From contig NZ_CP044127.1 in NCBI RefSeq assembly GCF_016864575.1, positions 558,001-622,000 on the forward strand: a stretch of DNA of 64,000 nucleotides. The letters run 5' to 3'. Source of the DNA: Rhizobium sp. BG4. Its GTDB lineage: Bacteria > Pseudomonadota > Alphaproteobacteria > Rhizobiales > Rhizobiaceae. The notes beneath the pieces were generated by a model that saw only the letters and a list, made by a program, of their open reading frames with translations, searched no databases and was not told the origin of the DNA. Positions 8,320 through 17,000 of the stretch are shown here, piece after piece. A program made the position numbers and the translations under genes. Positions within the stretch are counted from its first letter, which is position 1, and every line of letters begins with the position of its first letter.

Positions 8320-8546
8320 GCTTTGCACTCCGTTGACGCTAAGGGAGATGGGATAGCTATTCCGTGCGCCTATCGGACTTAGGTCCGATTTAAATCGCAA
8401 ACGCTACACCTCTAATCCATGCCTATTGGCGACAATGGTGGGTGAGCGGTTCTGAAGCTGGCGGGATCAGGTGCGGCATACCGGCCAATATGTACCATAG
8501 CGAACCATCGGTTGCTGGCCTTCGCCCTAAGGGTAACCTATACGGC

Positions 8547-8678
8547 ATGACGAATCGCGCCAAGTTCCTGCTTCTGGCAACCGCGATTTCGCTCCTGATG
8601 TGGGGCGGGATCATCGGAGGAGGCATCTTGCTTCTGTCAGACGGCGTGGATCACACCTTCACGGCCGGCACCAGATAA
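8547..8678 (+). CDS. Small single-span membrane protein
   Basis: 43-residue protein with a basic N-terminus (MTNRAK), a glycine-rich helix (about residues 7-32, LLLATAISLLMWGGIIGGG) and a short polar tail. The open frame starts 105 bases earlier, but the hydrophobic start at 8547 is the natural one. The ribosome site is weak (AAGGG). No family recognised, and it may not be expressed. Confidence 0.35.
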   Translation: MTNRAKFLLLATAISLLMWGGIIGGGILLLSDGVDHTFTAGTR

Positions 8679-8706
8679 TCCAGCTGCAGTGCAGCCAGAA
8701 GGCTGC

Positions 8707-8922
8707 TTAATTAAAAACGCTGACACTGAACGATAAGGCGACGGCGCCCAGGGCCAGTACCGTGAGGAAGAGCGTAAAGACCGCCAGCCTCAGGCCTTTC
8801 GGCTGATCAGAATATAAGCGAGGTCGGTCCGAATTCGAAGTATCGATACCGCGAGCCCCATGCCGGTAGAGGTGATGATCAGTGCCTTCCTCATTGGTGT
8901 GAGCATCCATTCGGCTAGCCAT
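8707..8922 (-). CDS. Small C-terminally anchored membrane protein
   Basis: 71-residue protein. The first 45 residues are hydrophilic and histidine/acid-rich (MDAHTNEEGTDHH). They are followed by a strong C-terminal helix (LRLAVFTLFLTVLALGAVAL) and a very short tail, so it is probably tail-anchored. The ATG at 8922 overlaps the stop codon of the upstream 44-residue frame as ATGGCTAG. That points to translational coupling and supports this start rather than the frame opening at 8967. Family unknown. Confidence 0.5.
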   Translation of the reverse strand: MASRMDAHTNEEGTDHHLYRHGARGIDTSNSDRPRLYSDQPKGLRLAVFTLFLTVLALGAVALSFSVSVFN

Positions 8923-9049
8923 CTTGAAGATACTCGACCTCTTGCTCGACGTTGATGAAAAAATCATCGAGCACCCACATGCCGATCAGTGTGAAAAGAA
9001 CGATGGCGGCCGCCCACGACAGGCGCATGTAAAGAGGCATTGCTTCCAT
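8915..9049 (-). CDS. 44-residue membrane microprotein, first of a coupled pair
   Basis: Short frame from the ATG at 9049: a basic N-terminus, one helix (WAAAIVLFTLIGMWVLDDFF) and an acidic tail (NVEQEVEYLQDG). Its stop overlaps the start of the 71-residue membrane protein gene. In-frame ATGs at codons 4 and 8 are alternatives; GGAAG stands just before the codon-4 ATG. Two overlapping genes for single-helix proteins suggest a small membrane complex, but this is inference. Confidence 0.4.
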   Translation of the reverse strand: MEAMPLYMRLSWAAAIVLFTLIGMWVLDDFFINVEQEVEYLQDG

Positions 9050-9157
9050 GGCGCGAACATGCCGGTGAACCCGGTGAACCGCAATTTGCTATATGGACTA
9101 CATCCTATGGCTAGATGAGATTTTCTGGCCCGCCATATCATCGCGGCTCAACGCGAT

Positions 9158-9280
9158 AAAGCCCGCGTCCTGTCACGGTTGCGGGCTTTAAAGCGGATGG
9201 GTCGATCCAGATGGCAGGCCGGTCTCGAGTCGCCCTGCCGAGAGCCAAATGCTTATAATGATGCGGCTTTTGTGTGGCCC
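9158..9280 (+). repeat. Structured intergenic repeat, copy A
   Basis: About 123 bp folding into three successive hairpins: AAAGCCCGC with GCGGGCTTT, then GGAT-loop-ATCC with loop GGGTCG, then GGCAGG with CCTGCC. A conserved tail ending CGGCTTTTGT follows. It aligns end to end with copy B (61167-61292). Several stem differences are compensatory: GGCAGG/CCTGCC here against GGTGGGG/CCCCGCC there. It may be a small RNA gene or a member of the short mosaic repeats known from rhizobial intergenic DNA. Confidence 0.6.
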
Positions 9281-9487
9281 CACCGGTGGTCGTCAATCAG
9301 ATTATTAAGAGATTTTCCCCGAGCGCTTGACGCTTCGCCTCAGCGTATTCACGGCGATACCTACCTGCAGACCTCCTGGAAAAGGAGCGCGGTCCTCACG
9401 GAATCAAAGGGCGCGATCATCTCGGAACAAAGCTGCGGCTTCATCGAAATCGGCACTCGGCCGTGTTCACCAGCGCGAGTAGCCCAC
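9281..9487. other. Nothing recognised between repeat A and the cdh gene
   Basis: Short frames only. No hairpin with a U-run follows the pyrophosphatase gene on the minus strand. Confidence 0.4.
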
Positions 9488-10228
9488 TTAACTGCACTTT
9501 GGGTCGACGAGATCTTCCGCCGCCGCAGGATGGCGAGGCAACGAAGTCATGACATTGGCTAGGATGTAGATGCCCCTTGTGCCATCGGGGTGTTCACCGC
9601 CGATAACTCCGATTGTCACACCCTTCATGTTGCGCGCCGCCCCCGGGATCTCGCTTGCGACGACCTGAACCGGATTGACGCTAGCTAGTCCGTCGCCGGG
9701 AACGAAAAGTGCCCAGTAGAGCTGTCCTTCCAGCTTCAGCTTCAGGCGCTCGAACCGCACGGCGCTAATGGTCGACCTGGCGAGAGCGTTTTTTACGCGT
9801 GGCTTCACACATCCGATATGAATGTGCAGATGGTCTTGTGTGCGGAAGATTGCGGCATTGATCGCCAGTGCCGCGTCGTCCCAAGCCTGCCGCGTTGCGG
9901 GAATGCCAAGCGATCTCTCTTGCCACGCCATAGCGAAGTAATTGGGAGTGGCAGGATCCAAAAGCCGCGGGTCCTCTATAGCGCTTAGCGCCGAAAGCGG
10001 TGTGAAGATTGTGCGCTCGCCAGCCGTCGGCTCACGCAGGACGGCGTATGAGGACAGCGGCACCTTCCCCTCCACTACCTTAAGACAGGGAAACGCTCCT
10101 CCCGACAGCTCGTAGCTGACCTCGCAAGTCTTGAGCACGATCCCGAGTGCCGCCCGGCTCGAGAACGACATACTCCCGACCGCGACGAGCGTCAGCGCAA
10201 TTGTAAGAGGCAGAAGTCGGAACGTCAT
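9488..10228 (-). CDS. cdh: CDP-diacylglycerol pyrophosphatase
   Basis: 246-residue protein with an N-terminal signal/anchor (MTFRLLPLTIALTLVAVGS). The HIT-like signature HLHIHIGCV sits two-thirds along, after QERSLGIPATRQAWDDAALAIN. This order and length match bacterial Cdh (about 250 residues), which hydrolyses CDP-diacylglycerol to phosphatidate and CMP. The histidines of HLHIH form the catalytic triad region. I chose the start at 10228 so that the signal sequence is N-terminal; the frame is open to 10498 and the local ribosome site is poor. It is a single gene without operon partners. The C-terminal extension ends DLVDPKCS. Confidence 0.8.
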   Translation of the reverse strand: MTFRLLPLTIALTLVAVGSMSFSSRAALGIVLKTCEVSYELSGGAFPCLKVVEGKVPLSSYAVLREPTAGERTIFTPLSALSAIEDPRLLDPATPNYFAMAWQERSLGIPATRQAWDDAALAINAAIFRTQDHLHIHIGCVKPRVKNALARSTISAVRFERLKLKLEGQLYWALFVPGDGLASVNPVQVVASEIPGAARNMKGVTIGVIGGEHPDGTRGIYILANVMTSLPRHPAAAEDLVDPKCS

Positions 10229-10810
10229 GAGGTTGCCGAGTAAGTTTGTGAAATGACCACCACCGATCCAAAGAGCTGGTCGCCTGAAGCTCTTATCGTG
10301 GGAACGGCCAATGTCCAATCTCAAATTCGTGACGTCGATCCGGATACCGGTTTCGGTAGTCTCTTCCGCGGTTGACAGCCTGGTAATATTATAACTTGCC
10401 TCTTCATAAGGAGATTGGGAACGCAAGCGCACGTTCCTATTGAGCCGCAGGAGGCAAAGCTTCCGAGCGATCGGCGCGTGTTCACGATCATCTTTCATCG
10501 CTGCGAGGCATGGAAGGACAAGGCAGCGTTGATAGCGCTATCCGGGACACGCTGCGTCAGCGCGTTTGCCATCGAGAGAAGATATTCAGGCCATGAGGTC
10601 AGCAACGTTGAGTTTCACCGCAGGTGGCGTCGTCGGCAAGACGGCACTTCCCAACCGAGGCTCATAACCCGCCCTTGATCCCAACGTTGCCTATTATTCA
10701 CATACGGCCAAAAGGGACGATCAGGCGGTGGCGTCGGTAGAAATTGGTAACCACTCGGATGATCGAGCCGCCCCCAGGCTGGACGATATCTCGGCATCGT
10801 GGTTGAATCT
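10229..10810. other. No confident gene
   Basis: Several overlapping short frames on both strands, none with a ribosome site or motif. The stretch separates cdh from repeat copy C. Confidence 0.45.
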
Positions 10811-10893
10811 GGATGGCGGCTTTCAGACCAACCGCCTCCCCTGATACCCATCAGCTTGAGACCCGCTGGCACACGCCAGCGGGTCTTTTGGTT
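10811..10893 (-). repeat. Structured intergenic repeat, copy C (opposite orientation)
   Basis: Read on the minus strand: AAAAGACCCGCTGG-loop-CCAGCGGGTC, then CAAGC, the small hairpin TGATGGGTATCA, then GGCGG-loop-CCGCC. The order hairpin 1, AAGC, GATGGGT hairpin, G-rich hairpin is that of copies A and B, although the primary sequence of the stems differs. The strong first hairpin has a T-run on the plus side and could also act as a terminator in that direction. Confidence 0.5.
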
Positions 10894-11166
10894 CGCTGAT
10901 TGGGGCGGTGGAAGCCGGTCTAGAGCCGAGCGGCTGAAAAGAGCGCCCTTATCATCATCATCCTGGACGGGAGCGCCAAAAGGATGGGGTAGTCCAACGC
11001 ATCGGCGGCGTTCCCCGGCCATGTCAGCTTTTTCATGCGAGACCGCCGTTTGCCTCGTTACCGTTGGATTGGTCTACAAGGAATCAATCTGGCTTTCCGA
11101 CTTCAGCGCCGCTGAATCGGCCTTATGCAGCGTGGCTGCAGCTTTCGAGAAGAATGATGGTGCCGA
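10894..11166. other. Nothing recognised
   Basis: Short open frames only, between repeat copy C and the 95-residue conserved small protein. Confidence 0.4.
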
Positions 11167-11454
11167 TCATGCCTCATCCCCATTTGCTGACAACGGCGCG
11201 TATTTTTTAATATGAGCCAGGTGCGGCATCTCGCGGAACCAGGCGCTATCATCCGCAGCGTCAAAGCCAGCGGAGGACAATAATTGTTGCGAATACCGCC
11301 GGACCTTGCCCTTGTCGTCCAACTTGAACTTGCCGGTTCTCTCATTGTAAACCGCAAGCCATTCAGCGTGCAGATCCGGATACGGGTGCTTTACAACGCA
11401 GCAATCGTTGTGATCGCGATCATAAATGGATGGGACCTTAACGACGTCGGTCAT
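11167..11454 (-). CDS. Conserved small hypothetical protein
   Basis: 95-residue soluble protein beginning MTDVVKVPSIYDRDHND and rich in charged and aromatic residues (HPYPDLHAEWLAVYNERTG). It has no membrane segment and no motif I can assign. I chose the ATG at 11454 because TAGGAGG lies six to seven bases upstream, a near-ideal ribosome site; the longer open frame to 11550 lacks one. The coding quality looks good. Function unknown. Confidence 0.6.
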   Translation of the reverse strand: MTDVVKVPSIYDRDHNDCCVVKHPYPDLHAEWLAVYNERTGKFKLDDKGKVRRYSQQLLSSAGFDAADDSAWFREMPHLAHIKKYAPLSANGDEA

Positions 11455-11748
11455 GGAACGCCTCCTACAACTGAGGTTTCTTGAGATGGACGAAATGATG
11501 TTTGTATAGGCTGCGAAGGTCGCTATCACCGGACAAAACGCCGAGATCAATTTGCTCTATCCAGATCTGCGAAAGCTTCATCTTATGCCGGAGCAGGGTA
11601 ATTTTGGTGTCATTGCTCATGTTCTCTCGATCGAACTTTCACCTGATGCTTCGAATTTTGTGCGACCTAATCGCAGAGATGAACTGGCAATACTCCGTGA
11701 GCTGTTCGATCGGCAAATTGGTAAAGCTGGGGGCCATTTTCTATCACG

Positions 11749-11949
11749 TTATTTGATGGTTGTACGCTGACGAGGTTTCGCATCCTGCCGGCGAGCTTCG
11801 AGCCGCTGCAATTCTGCCTCGATGGTCTTTCTGATGAATTCCGAGCGCCTGTTCGTTCCGACGGCGGCGTCGATGCGCTCCTTCTGACCGGCGAAAAGCC
11901 GGACCATAAGCTGTTCCAGATCCATTTTTGGTCTGCCACGATGCGTCAT
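11749..11949 (-). CDS. Small ribbon-helix-helix-like protein
   Basis: 66-residue protein: MTHRGRPKMDLEQLMVRLFAG, then KERIDAAVGTNRRSEFIRKTIEAELQRLEARR. The order strand, helix, RRSEFIRKTIEAEL helix resembles the CopG/Arc ribbon-helix-helix fold used by small repressors and antitoxins. No partner gene lies next to it, so an antitoxin role is not supported. The start is uncertain, because the frame is open to 12096 and the ribosome site is weak. The basic C-terminus (DAKPRQRTTIK) fits nucleic-acid binding. Confidence 0.45.
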   Translation of the reverse strand: MTHRGRPKMDLEQLMVRLFAGQKERIDAAVGTNRRSEFIRKTIEAELQRLEARRQDAKPRQRTTIK

Positions 11950-12904
11950 GCTCGTGAAATATTCTTGATTGTTTACCGTGTCAAAACCCACTTCTCGCGG
12001 ATCACATCTGATACGCCGAATGATGGCGGCGAAGCGCCCTTCGTTACGGCCTTTAGTCTCCTTGCCCGTCGGTTCGTCATCCTCCAATGCGGCCAAGCCA
12101 CGCTCCGTAAGCCCATGGTCGGCGTCGATCTACCCCGCCGAAAGCAGAGCCGCGAACAGAAGTTTGACTCGGGCCCGCGTTTTCCTGCGAGCATTTCCAG
12201 CATCTCTATCTCCTGATCAATCGGCATATGACTTATCGAGGATCGCGAAGTGTACGTCACCTTCACGGTCGGAAGGGACAAAGGGCTGCGGCGGTGGGCT
12301 AGTCCGGTGAATGACTGTCACGGACGCATCACGCCAAAGGCTTCATTCCTGATATATTAGCCATGTGCTGGGAAGTCACATTAGAGGATTGAATGAGGCG
12401 CCCCTTTGTTCATCATCTTGAAGTCTGTGCGAAGCTGGCCCGCAGCAAAGGTGGCAGCTTACTGGGTCCCTAAGCCGTTGGCCGATGCTCGAGCCAAAGC
12501 TGCGGAAATCACAGGAGCAGCGCGCGAACGCCGCGAGTTCTTGCGGGGCCCGCTGCACTGATGCATCGGGTTTCATTGGCTGAAGAAACCGCGCACAGAT
12601 GATGATGGCACGGTCGGATGCAAACTTATGGGCATGGCCGTGTCAGCCGGCTTTGCAAACGCCTGCTACAAAAAGCCCATATCGCAGTTCCGTTGACGCT
12701 CATCATCACGCGGGAACTGGGATCGCCGCAAGTGGTTCGAAACATTGCAAATCAGCAAAAGGAAACAGGAGCGCCATTCGCTCAATCGAAGGTCCGCCAA
12801 TGGTCTGACGCCTGCTCAGACTGAAGTCTTATATGAGATTTCTTGTGGAACCTAAAAACCTGACAATCATTTTATTGCGGTCTGAACACTTGAGGTAAGG
12901 CCCC
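11950..12904. other. Mostly gene-free; possible small-gene remnant near 11950-12230 (minus)
   Basis: On the minus strand, peptide fragments RARVKLLFAALLSAG, a stop, then DHGLTERGLAALEDDE read in one frame. They look like a small conserved gene broken by a nonsense codon. Nothing recognisable lies from 12240 to 12900 on either strand. Confidence 0.3.
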
Positions 12905-13180
12905 ATGAAGAAAATTATTCTTGCTGTCGCTGTCGCTTTCTCGTCCATTATTGCGGTCCCGGCAGCTTCTTATGCTGACACCGTCGTCATTCGCACTGAT
13001 GACGGTCCTCGACTGCATCGCGGCTGGGAACGTGGCCACCACCGTGGCTGGGATAATAATCGGAGAGCACGGCTGGTACGGGAAGATTATCGTCGACACC
13101 CGGCGGGTTGCTTCACGAAACGAGTTGTAACCTATCGGGATGGCGAGCGAGTTTCGCGGACGACCAAGGTTTGCCGCTAA
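12905..13180 (+). CDS. Small secreted basic protein
   Basis: 91-residue protein with a classic signal peptide (MKKIILAVAVAFSSIIAVPAASYA, cleavage after ASYA near residue 24). The mature part is short and rich in arginine, histidine and tryptophan (RGWERGHHRGWDNNRRARL). Two cysteines lie near the C-terminus (GCFTKRVV and TKVCR) and could form a disulfide. GAGGTAAGG stands just upstream of the ATG. A hairpin terminator follows at 13202. It resembles the small periplasmic proteins common in Rhizobiaceae; the function is unknown. Confidence 0.7.
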   Translation: MKKIILAVAVAFSSIIAVPAASYADTVVIRTDDGPRLHRGWERGHHRGWDNNRRARLVREDYRRHPAGCFTKRVVTYRDGERVSRTTKVCR

Positions 13181-13201
13181 CCGAAGCCAAGTTGGCCTCA
13201 C

Positions 13202-13233
13202 GGAGCCGGGGAGTAATCAAACTCTCCGGCTCC
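13202..13233 (+). terminator. Hairpin terminator of the secreted-protein gene
   Basis: GGAGCCGGGGAGT pairs with ACTCTCCGGCTCC over 13 positions with one mismatch and a 6-base loop, followed by CGTCGTTTTA. Confidence 0.65.
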
Positions 13234-13242
13234 CGTCGTTTT

Positions 13243-14198
13243 ACGAATAGCATGCAGGGCTGGCGGGGTGGCGAACATCTTCACGGGAACTTATGCACCT
13301 TTGCATGTTATCCACCACGACAAGCCTCCAGTTGGCGGCGCTGGAGTTCGAAATCGGAGCGATCTTAGACCAATTTGACGGTGTCAATGCTGTCCAGGCA
13401 CTTGCCGTCGGCTGATTGGGTGGCTTCCTGATGAAATGCACCGGGTACCGCTTCCATCAGGAGGACGACCTCGCTCCCACGGGCACCGCAAGTGCAGTGG
13501 ACAACGGTCATATCACTTTGTGCCGGCAGTGAATCCGTAGTCGGTTCCGTCGCTCAACATCCAGACCGCGCCGGAAATAATGCCGCCCCACATGAGGAGC
13601 GACAGGCAGATCGCCAATATCAAGGGACAGCCAAAAATTCTCATCGTCAAACTCAGGATGCTTCCTGGCGCCTACACGTTTCCCAATGGTCGAGCTGCGC
13701 CCAGCTCGGCGGATAGCAACGGCCTGCCCCGCCGAAGCGGCTCCTGAAATGTTCGAGCTCCAGCGGTTGCCTGTTCACGACCTTATCGATCAACGTTTCG
13801 AATGCGGCGACAGCGCCCTGGGCATATGGCCGGGCATGTCGAAGCCCCAGGACGGCTCCGGTTATTGGTTGGTCCCCCTTCAAGGATAAGAGCTGATCGA
13901 ACGCTTCCCATGGTGGCTTGTGCTTCGTCAGGGTTCGACCTTAGGTCGAGTAGGGACCAGCCGTTCGCCCAGCGCATGACTTTATGATCCCAACGAGGGC
14001 CGTGAGAACCAGGACGACGAAGGCCTGGGCAAACCTTGACAGCTGTCAATGTTTGAGCGAAGCCCGATGACAGCTCGATACCAGCAAACACCGGGCGGAT
14101 GCAGAAAACCCGTTCAGGTGATACAGATAACGTCTGTGCTGGAAAGCCCATGATGGGACTGGATTTCGACCCGGCCTGGCTAACAAAGTGAAACCCAC
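13243..14198. other. No confident gene
   Basis: Nearly 1 kb of short, mutually overlapping frames with no recognisable product. It must hold the promoter of the serA-like gene; I see no convincing -35/-10 pair. Confidence 0.45.
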
Positions 14199-15437
14199 AT
14201 GACACCACACCTTTCCCTTCCGCGCGACCGAATCTCCGTCCTTCTCCTTGAGGGCATCAGCCAGAGCGCCGTGGATTATTTTTCGACCAGCGGCTACACG
14301 AACCTTGTTCATTTGCCCAAGGCACTCGACGATGCCGAGCTCAAAAGACATATCGCCGAGGCCCACATCATCGGCATCCGGTCTCGCACGCAGCTGACCG
14401 AAAAGATTTTTGACGCCGCCAAGAAACTCATCGCCGTTGGCTGCTTTTCTGTCGGTACGAACCAGGTCGATCTTGAAGCTGCTCGCCGGCGCGGGATCCC
14501 GGTATTCAACGCGCCCTATTCAAATACCCGCTCGGTCGCAGAGCTCGTCATTGGCGAAATCATCATGTTGACCCGGCAGATCTTCCCGCGTTCAGCGTCC
14601 GCGCATCAGGGCGGCTGGGAGAAATCGGCTGTCGGCAGCCGCGAGGTCCGTGGAAAGACCCTCGGCATCGTCGGCTACGGCAACATTGGTTCGCAACTGA
14701 GCGCCCTGGCCGAGAGCATGGGAATGGTCGTACGCTATTTCGACCTTTCAGACCGGCTGCGTCGCGGAAACTCGGAATCGATGGCTTCACTCGGCGAACT
14801 GCTTGAGATCTCTGACTATGTGACGATGCATGTCCCTGAGACCGCATCGACCAACAACATGATTTCCGAACCGGAACTGCGTCGCATGAAGAAAGGCGCA
14901 ATCTTCATCAATAACTCGCGGGGAACCGTGGTCGATCTCGAGGCACTCGCAAGGGTTCTCAAGGACGGTCATCTTGCGGGTGCCGCCATCGACGTTTTTC
15001 CCAGGGAGCCGGCATCCAACAGTGAGCGTTTCGAAACACCCCTGCAGGGTCTCAGTAATGTCATTCTCACGCCGCATATCGGCGGCTCGACCGAGGAGGC
15101 CCAGGAGCGCATCGGCGGCGAAGTGTCGAGGAAGCTGGTCGAGTATTCCGATATCGGTTCGACCATGGGTGCTGTAAACTTCCCGCAGGTTCAGTTACCC
15201 GAGCGCCCAAATGGCACCCGCTTCATGCACGTTCACGAAAATCGCCCCGGGATCCTTATCCAGCTGAATGAGATCTTTGCCTCGCGCGGGTTGAACATCG
15301 TCGCCGAGTTTCTGCAAACCCACGGTGATACCGGCTATGTCGTCATCGAAGCCGAAGGCGCTTCCAAGACGGCGGACGAGATCCTCCATGCGCTGCGCGC
15401 GATACCAGGAACAATACGGACGAGACTGGTCTACTAA
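14199..15437 (+). CDS. serA: D-3-phosphoglycerate dehydrogenase (SerA-like, with ACT domain)
   Basis: 412-residue 2-hydroxyacid dehydrogenase. The NAD-binding glycine motif GIVGYGNIGSQ is at residues 156-166. The substrate arginine lies in NNSRGTVVDLEAL, and the histidine in LTPHIGGSTEEAQ. A C-terminal ACT domain runs from about residue 335 (MHVHENRPGILIQLNEIFA). Length and ACT domain match the E. coli-type SerA (about 410 residues), which oxidises 3-phosphoglycerate as the first step of serine synthesis and is inhibited by serine. It stands alone without serB or serC, so it may be an accessory copy or act on a related 2-hydroxyacid. Confidence 0.85.
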   Translation: MTPHLSLPRDRISVLLLEGISQSAVDYFSTSGYTNLVHLPKALDDAELKRHIAEAHIIGIRSRTQLTEKIFDAAKKLIAVGCFSVGTNQVDLEAARRRGIPVFNAPYSNTRSVAELVIGEIIMLTRQIFPRSASAHQGGWEKSAVGSREVRGKTLGIVGYGNIGSQLSALAESMGMVVRYFDLSDRLRRGNSESMASLGELLEISDYVTMHVPETASTNNMISEPELRRMKKGAIFINNSRGTVVDLEALARVLKDGHLAGAAIDVFPREPASNSERFETPLQGLSNVILTPHIGGSTEEAQERIGGEVSRKLVEYSDIGSTMGAVNFPQVQLPERPNGTRFMHVHENRPGILIQLNEIFASRGLNIVAEFLQTHGDTGYVVIEAEGASKTADEILHALRAIPGTIRTRLVY

Positions 15438-15740
15438 CAGCGCAAGCGATTGCGGCCGGCTACCCCGATGGCAGCGCCAGCGCCCTCCGTCACAATATTC
15501 GTTATGGAGAGCCGGGCGTCTAGGTCCTGTGAAGCCCGTCATTCGGTCCGCCTGGAGCGATCGTGGAAGCTGCCGGCCTGCCTGGACGATGGATGGCGGA
15601 ACGATCCAGTCCTAGAGTAGGACGCTGTTTTGCAACGCAGCTTTGACCTTCCAGGCTCACGAGTATCCGGGCGTCAAGCGAAAGGCTGCGAACCCAGCAA
15701 CAGGTAGCAAGGCTCGGGTTTGGGTCCCGAGCCCTTTCGC
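15438..15740. other. Gap with a convergent hairpin
   Basis: No gene seen. It lies between the plus-strand serA-like gene and the minus-strand binding-protein gene. The only structure is the hairpin at 15711-15733. Confidence 0.5.
15711..15733 (-). terminator. Hairpin downstream of the ABC binding-protein gene
   Basis: GGCTCGGG and CCCGAGCC pair perfectly over 8 bp around a 7-base loop, eight bases beyond the stop codon. There is no clear U-run on either side. Confidence 0.5.
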
Positions 15741-17000
15741 CTATTTCGCAGTCTTGATCTTGTTGACCTCTTCGGCGCTCAGCTCGCCGACGGTCGTCAC
15801 TTCACCATTGCTGATCTTCCAGAGACGAAAAGGACCGGTAATATCACCGTACGGGTCGAAGCTGACTGGACCGATGACCCCCTCATACTTCACAGGTTTG
15901 CCCTCCTTGATGAGCTGCAGGGCCTTGGCAAATTCTTCCTTTCCCGCATGGATCGGCGTACCGCCATCGGCCACCACTTCCGGCATCGCAGCCTTGATGG
16001 CGGCGGCATCCGCTTTGCCCGCCTTGGCAATGGCGAGTGCGACGATCGCACCGGCATCGTAGGAGCGGTCGGCAGCCGGAGCAGAAGGCGAGATGCCGCC
16101 GGAGAAGGCTTCATAGTTGCCGTTGAAATATTCCGTGGACGCCGTCGGACTGGTGCCGGAGGAGGTGCCATAGGCGTTCTCCAGATACTGAGCGCCGACG
16201 CTCTCGATGAAGTCCTTGGAGTTCATGCCGTCGTTTAGCAGGAATGTCTGCTTGCCGCCGCCGGAAACCCAGGCGCGAGCAATGGTGGCTCCATCCACAG
16301 GCGTACTGACGAGATAGAGTGCGTCGGGGTCGCCGGCCATAGCAGCGCTGGCTTCCGAGGTGTAGCTCGATTGCTTCTCGTTATAGGGCGTAGTCGAGGT
16401 TATCGTGCCACCGAGCTTTTGATAGGCCGTGGCAAACTCCTTGACCATGTTTACGCCGAAATCGTTGTTGACGTTGATGATGGCGATCCTCTTCAAGCCC
16501 TGATCCATGGCAAACTTTGCGGCCGCCGTACCTTGCAGAGCATCCGAGGTGATGGTGCGGAAAAACACGCCGTTCGTCTTGCCGCTACGGCCGAGCTCGG
16601 TCAGCGTCGGTGACGAGGATGCGGGCGATACCTGCACGACGCCGGCCGGCGCCGTCACCGATGTCAGGATTGGAATCGAGACCGAGGAGATGATGCCACC
16701 GATGATGACGGGAACCTTCTTGATATTGACGAGCTGTGTGGCTTGATCAACGGCAACGTTGCCCTGGCTCTGGCTGTCGCGGGTGTCCGCTACAATCTTA
16801 CAACCATTGATGCCACCGGCATCGTTGAAGTCACGGAAAGCCATCTCGACGGATTTTGCACCCGCCTGGCCATATTCACCGGCCGGACCGGTCAGCTCCA
16901 TGACCAGGCCGACGGTAATGTCGCAGTCGGCGGCAAATGTCGGCACCGTGGACGCAGCAAGCGCCGCGACCATGGCGGAAAGCAGGACTGTCGTTCTCAT
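15741..17000 (-). CDS. Branched-chain-type ABC transporter periplasmic binding protein
   Basis: 419-residue protein with a signal peptide (MRTTVLLSAMVAALAASTVPTFA). The type I periplasmic-binding core opens with ITVGLVMELTGPAGEYGQAG and includes GGINGCKIVADTRDSQ and IINVNNDFGVNMVKEF, typical of LivJ/LivK-like receptors. It binds a small amino-acid-like ligand and delivers it to the permeases. I took the ATG at 17000, with AAGGGGAAC upstream; a frame extending to 17321 overlaps the neighbour. Its start overlaps the stop of the aldo/keto reductase gene as ATGA. It is last of the minus-strand operon GntR, TIGR04076, reductase, binding protein, while its permeases and ATPases lie on the divergent operon. 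Confidence 0.9.
   Translation of the reverse strand: MRTTVLLSAMVAALAASTVPTFAADCDITVGLVMELTGPAGEYGQAGAKSVEMAFRDFNDAGGINGCKIVADTRDSQSQGNVAVDQATQLVNIKKVPVIIGGIISSVSIPILTSVTAPAGVVQVSPASSSPTLTELGRSGKTNGVFFRTITSDALQGTAAAKFAMDQGLKRIAIINVNNDFGVNMVKEFATAYQKLGGTITSTTPYNEKQSSYTSEASAAMAGDPDALYLVSTPVDGATIARAWVSGGGKQTFLLNDGMNSKDFIESVGAQYLENAYGTSSGTSPTASTEYFNGNYEAFSGGISPSAPAADRSYDAGAIVALAIAKAGKADAAAIKAAMPEVVADGGTPIHAGKEEFAKALQLIKEGKPVKYEGVIGPVSFDPYGDITGPFRLWKISNGEVTTVGELSAEEVNKIKTAK

Noticed and set aside
10615..11022. 135-codon minus-strand frame
   Set aside because: It runs through repeat copy C and its stable hairpins; composition is proline/arginine-rich, with no ribosome site.
15720..16238. 172-codon plus-strand frame
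   Set aside because: Antisense shadow of the ABC binding-protein gene, whose signal peptide, fold motifs and operon position are clear.
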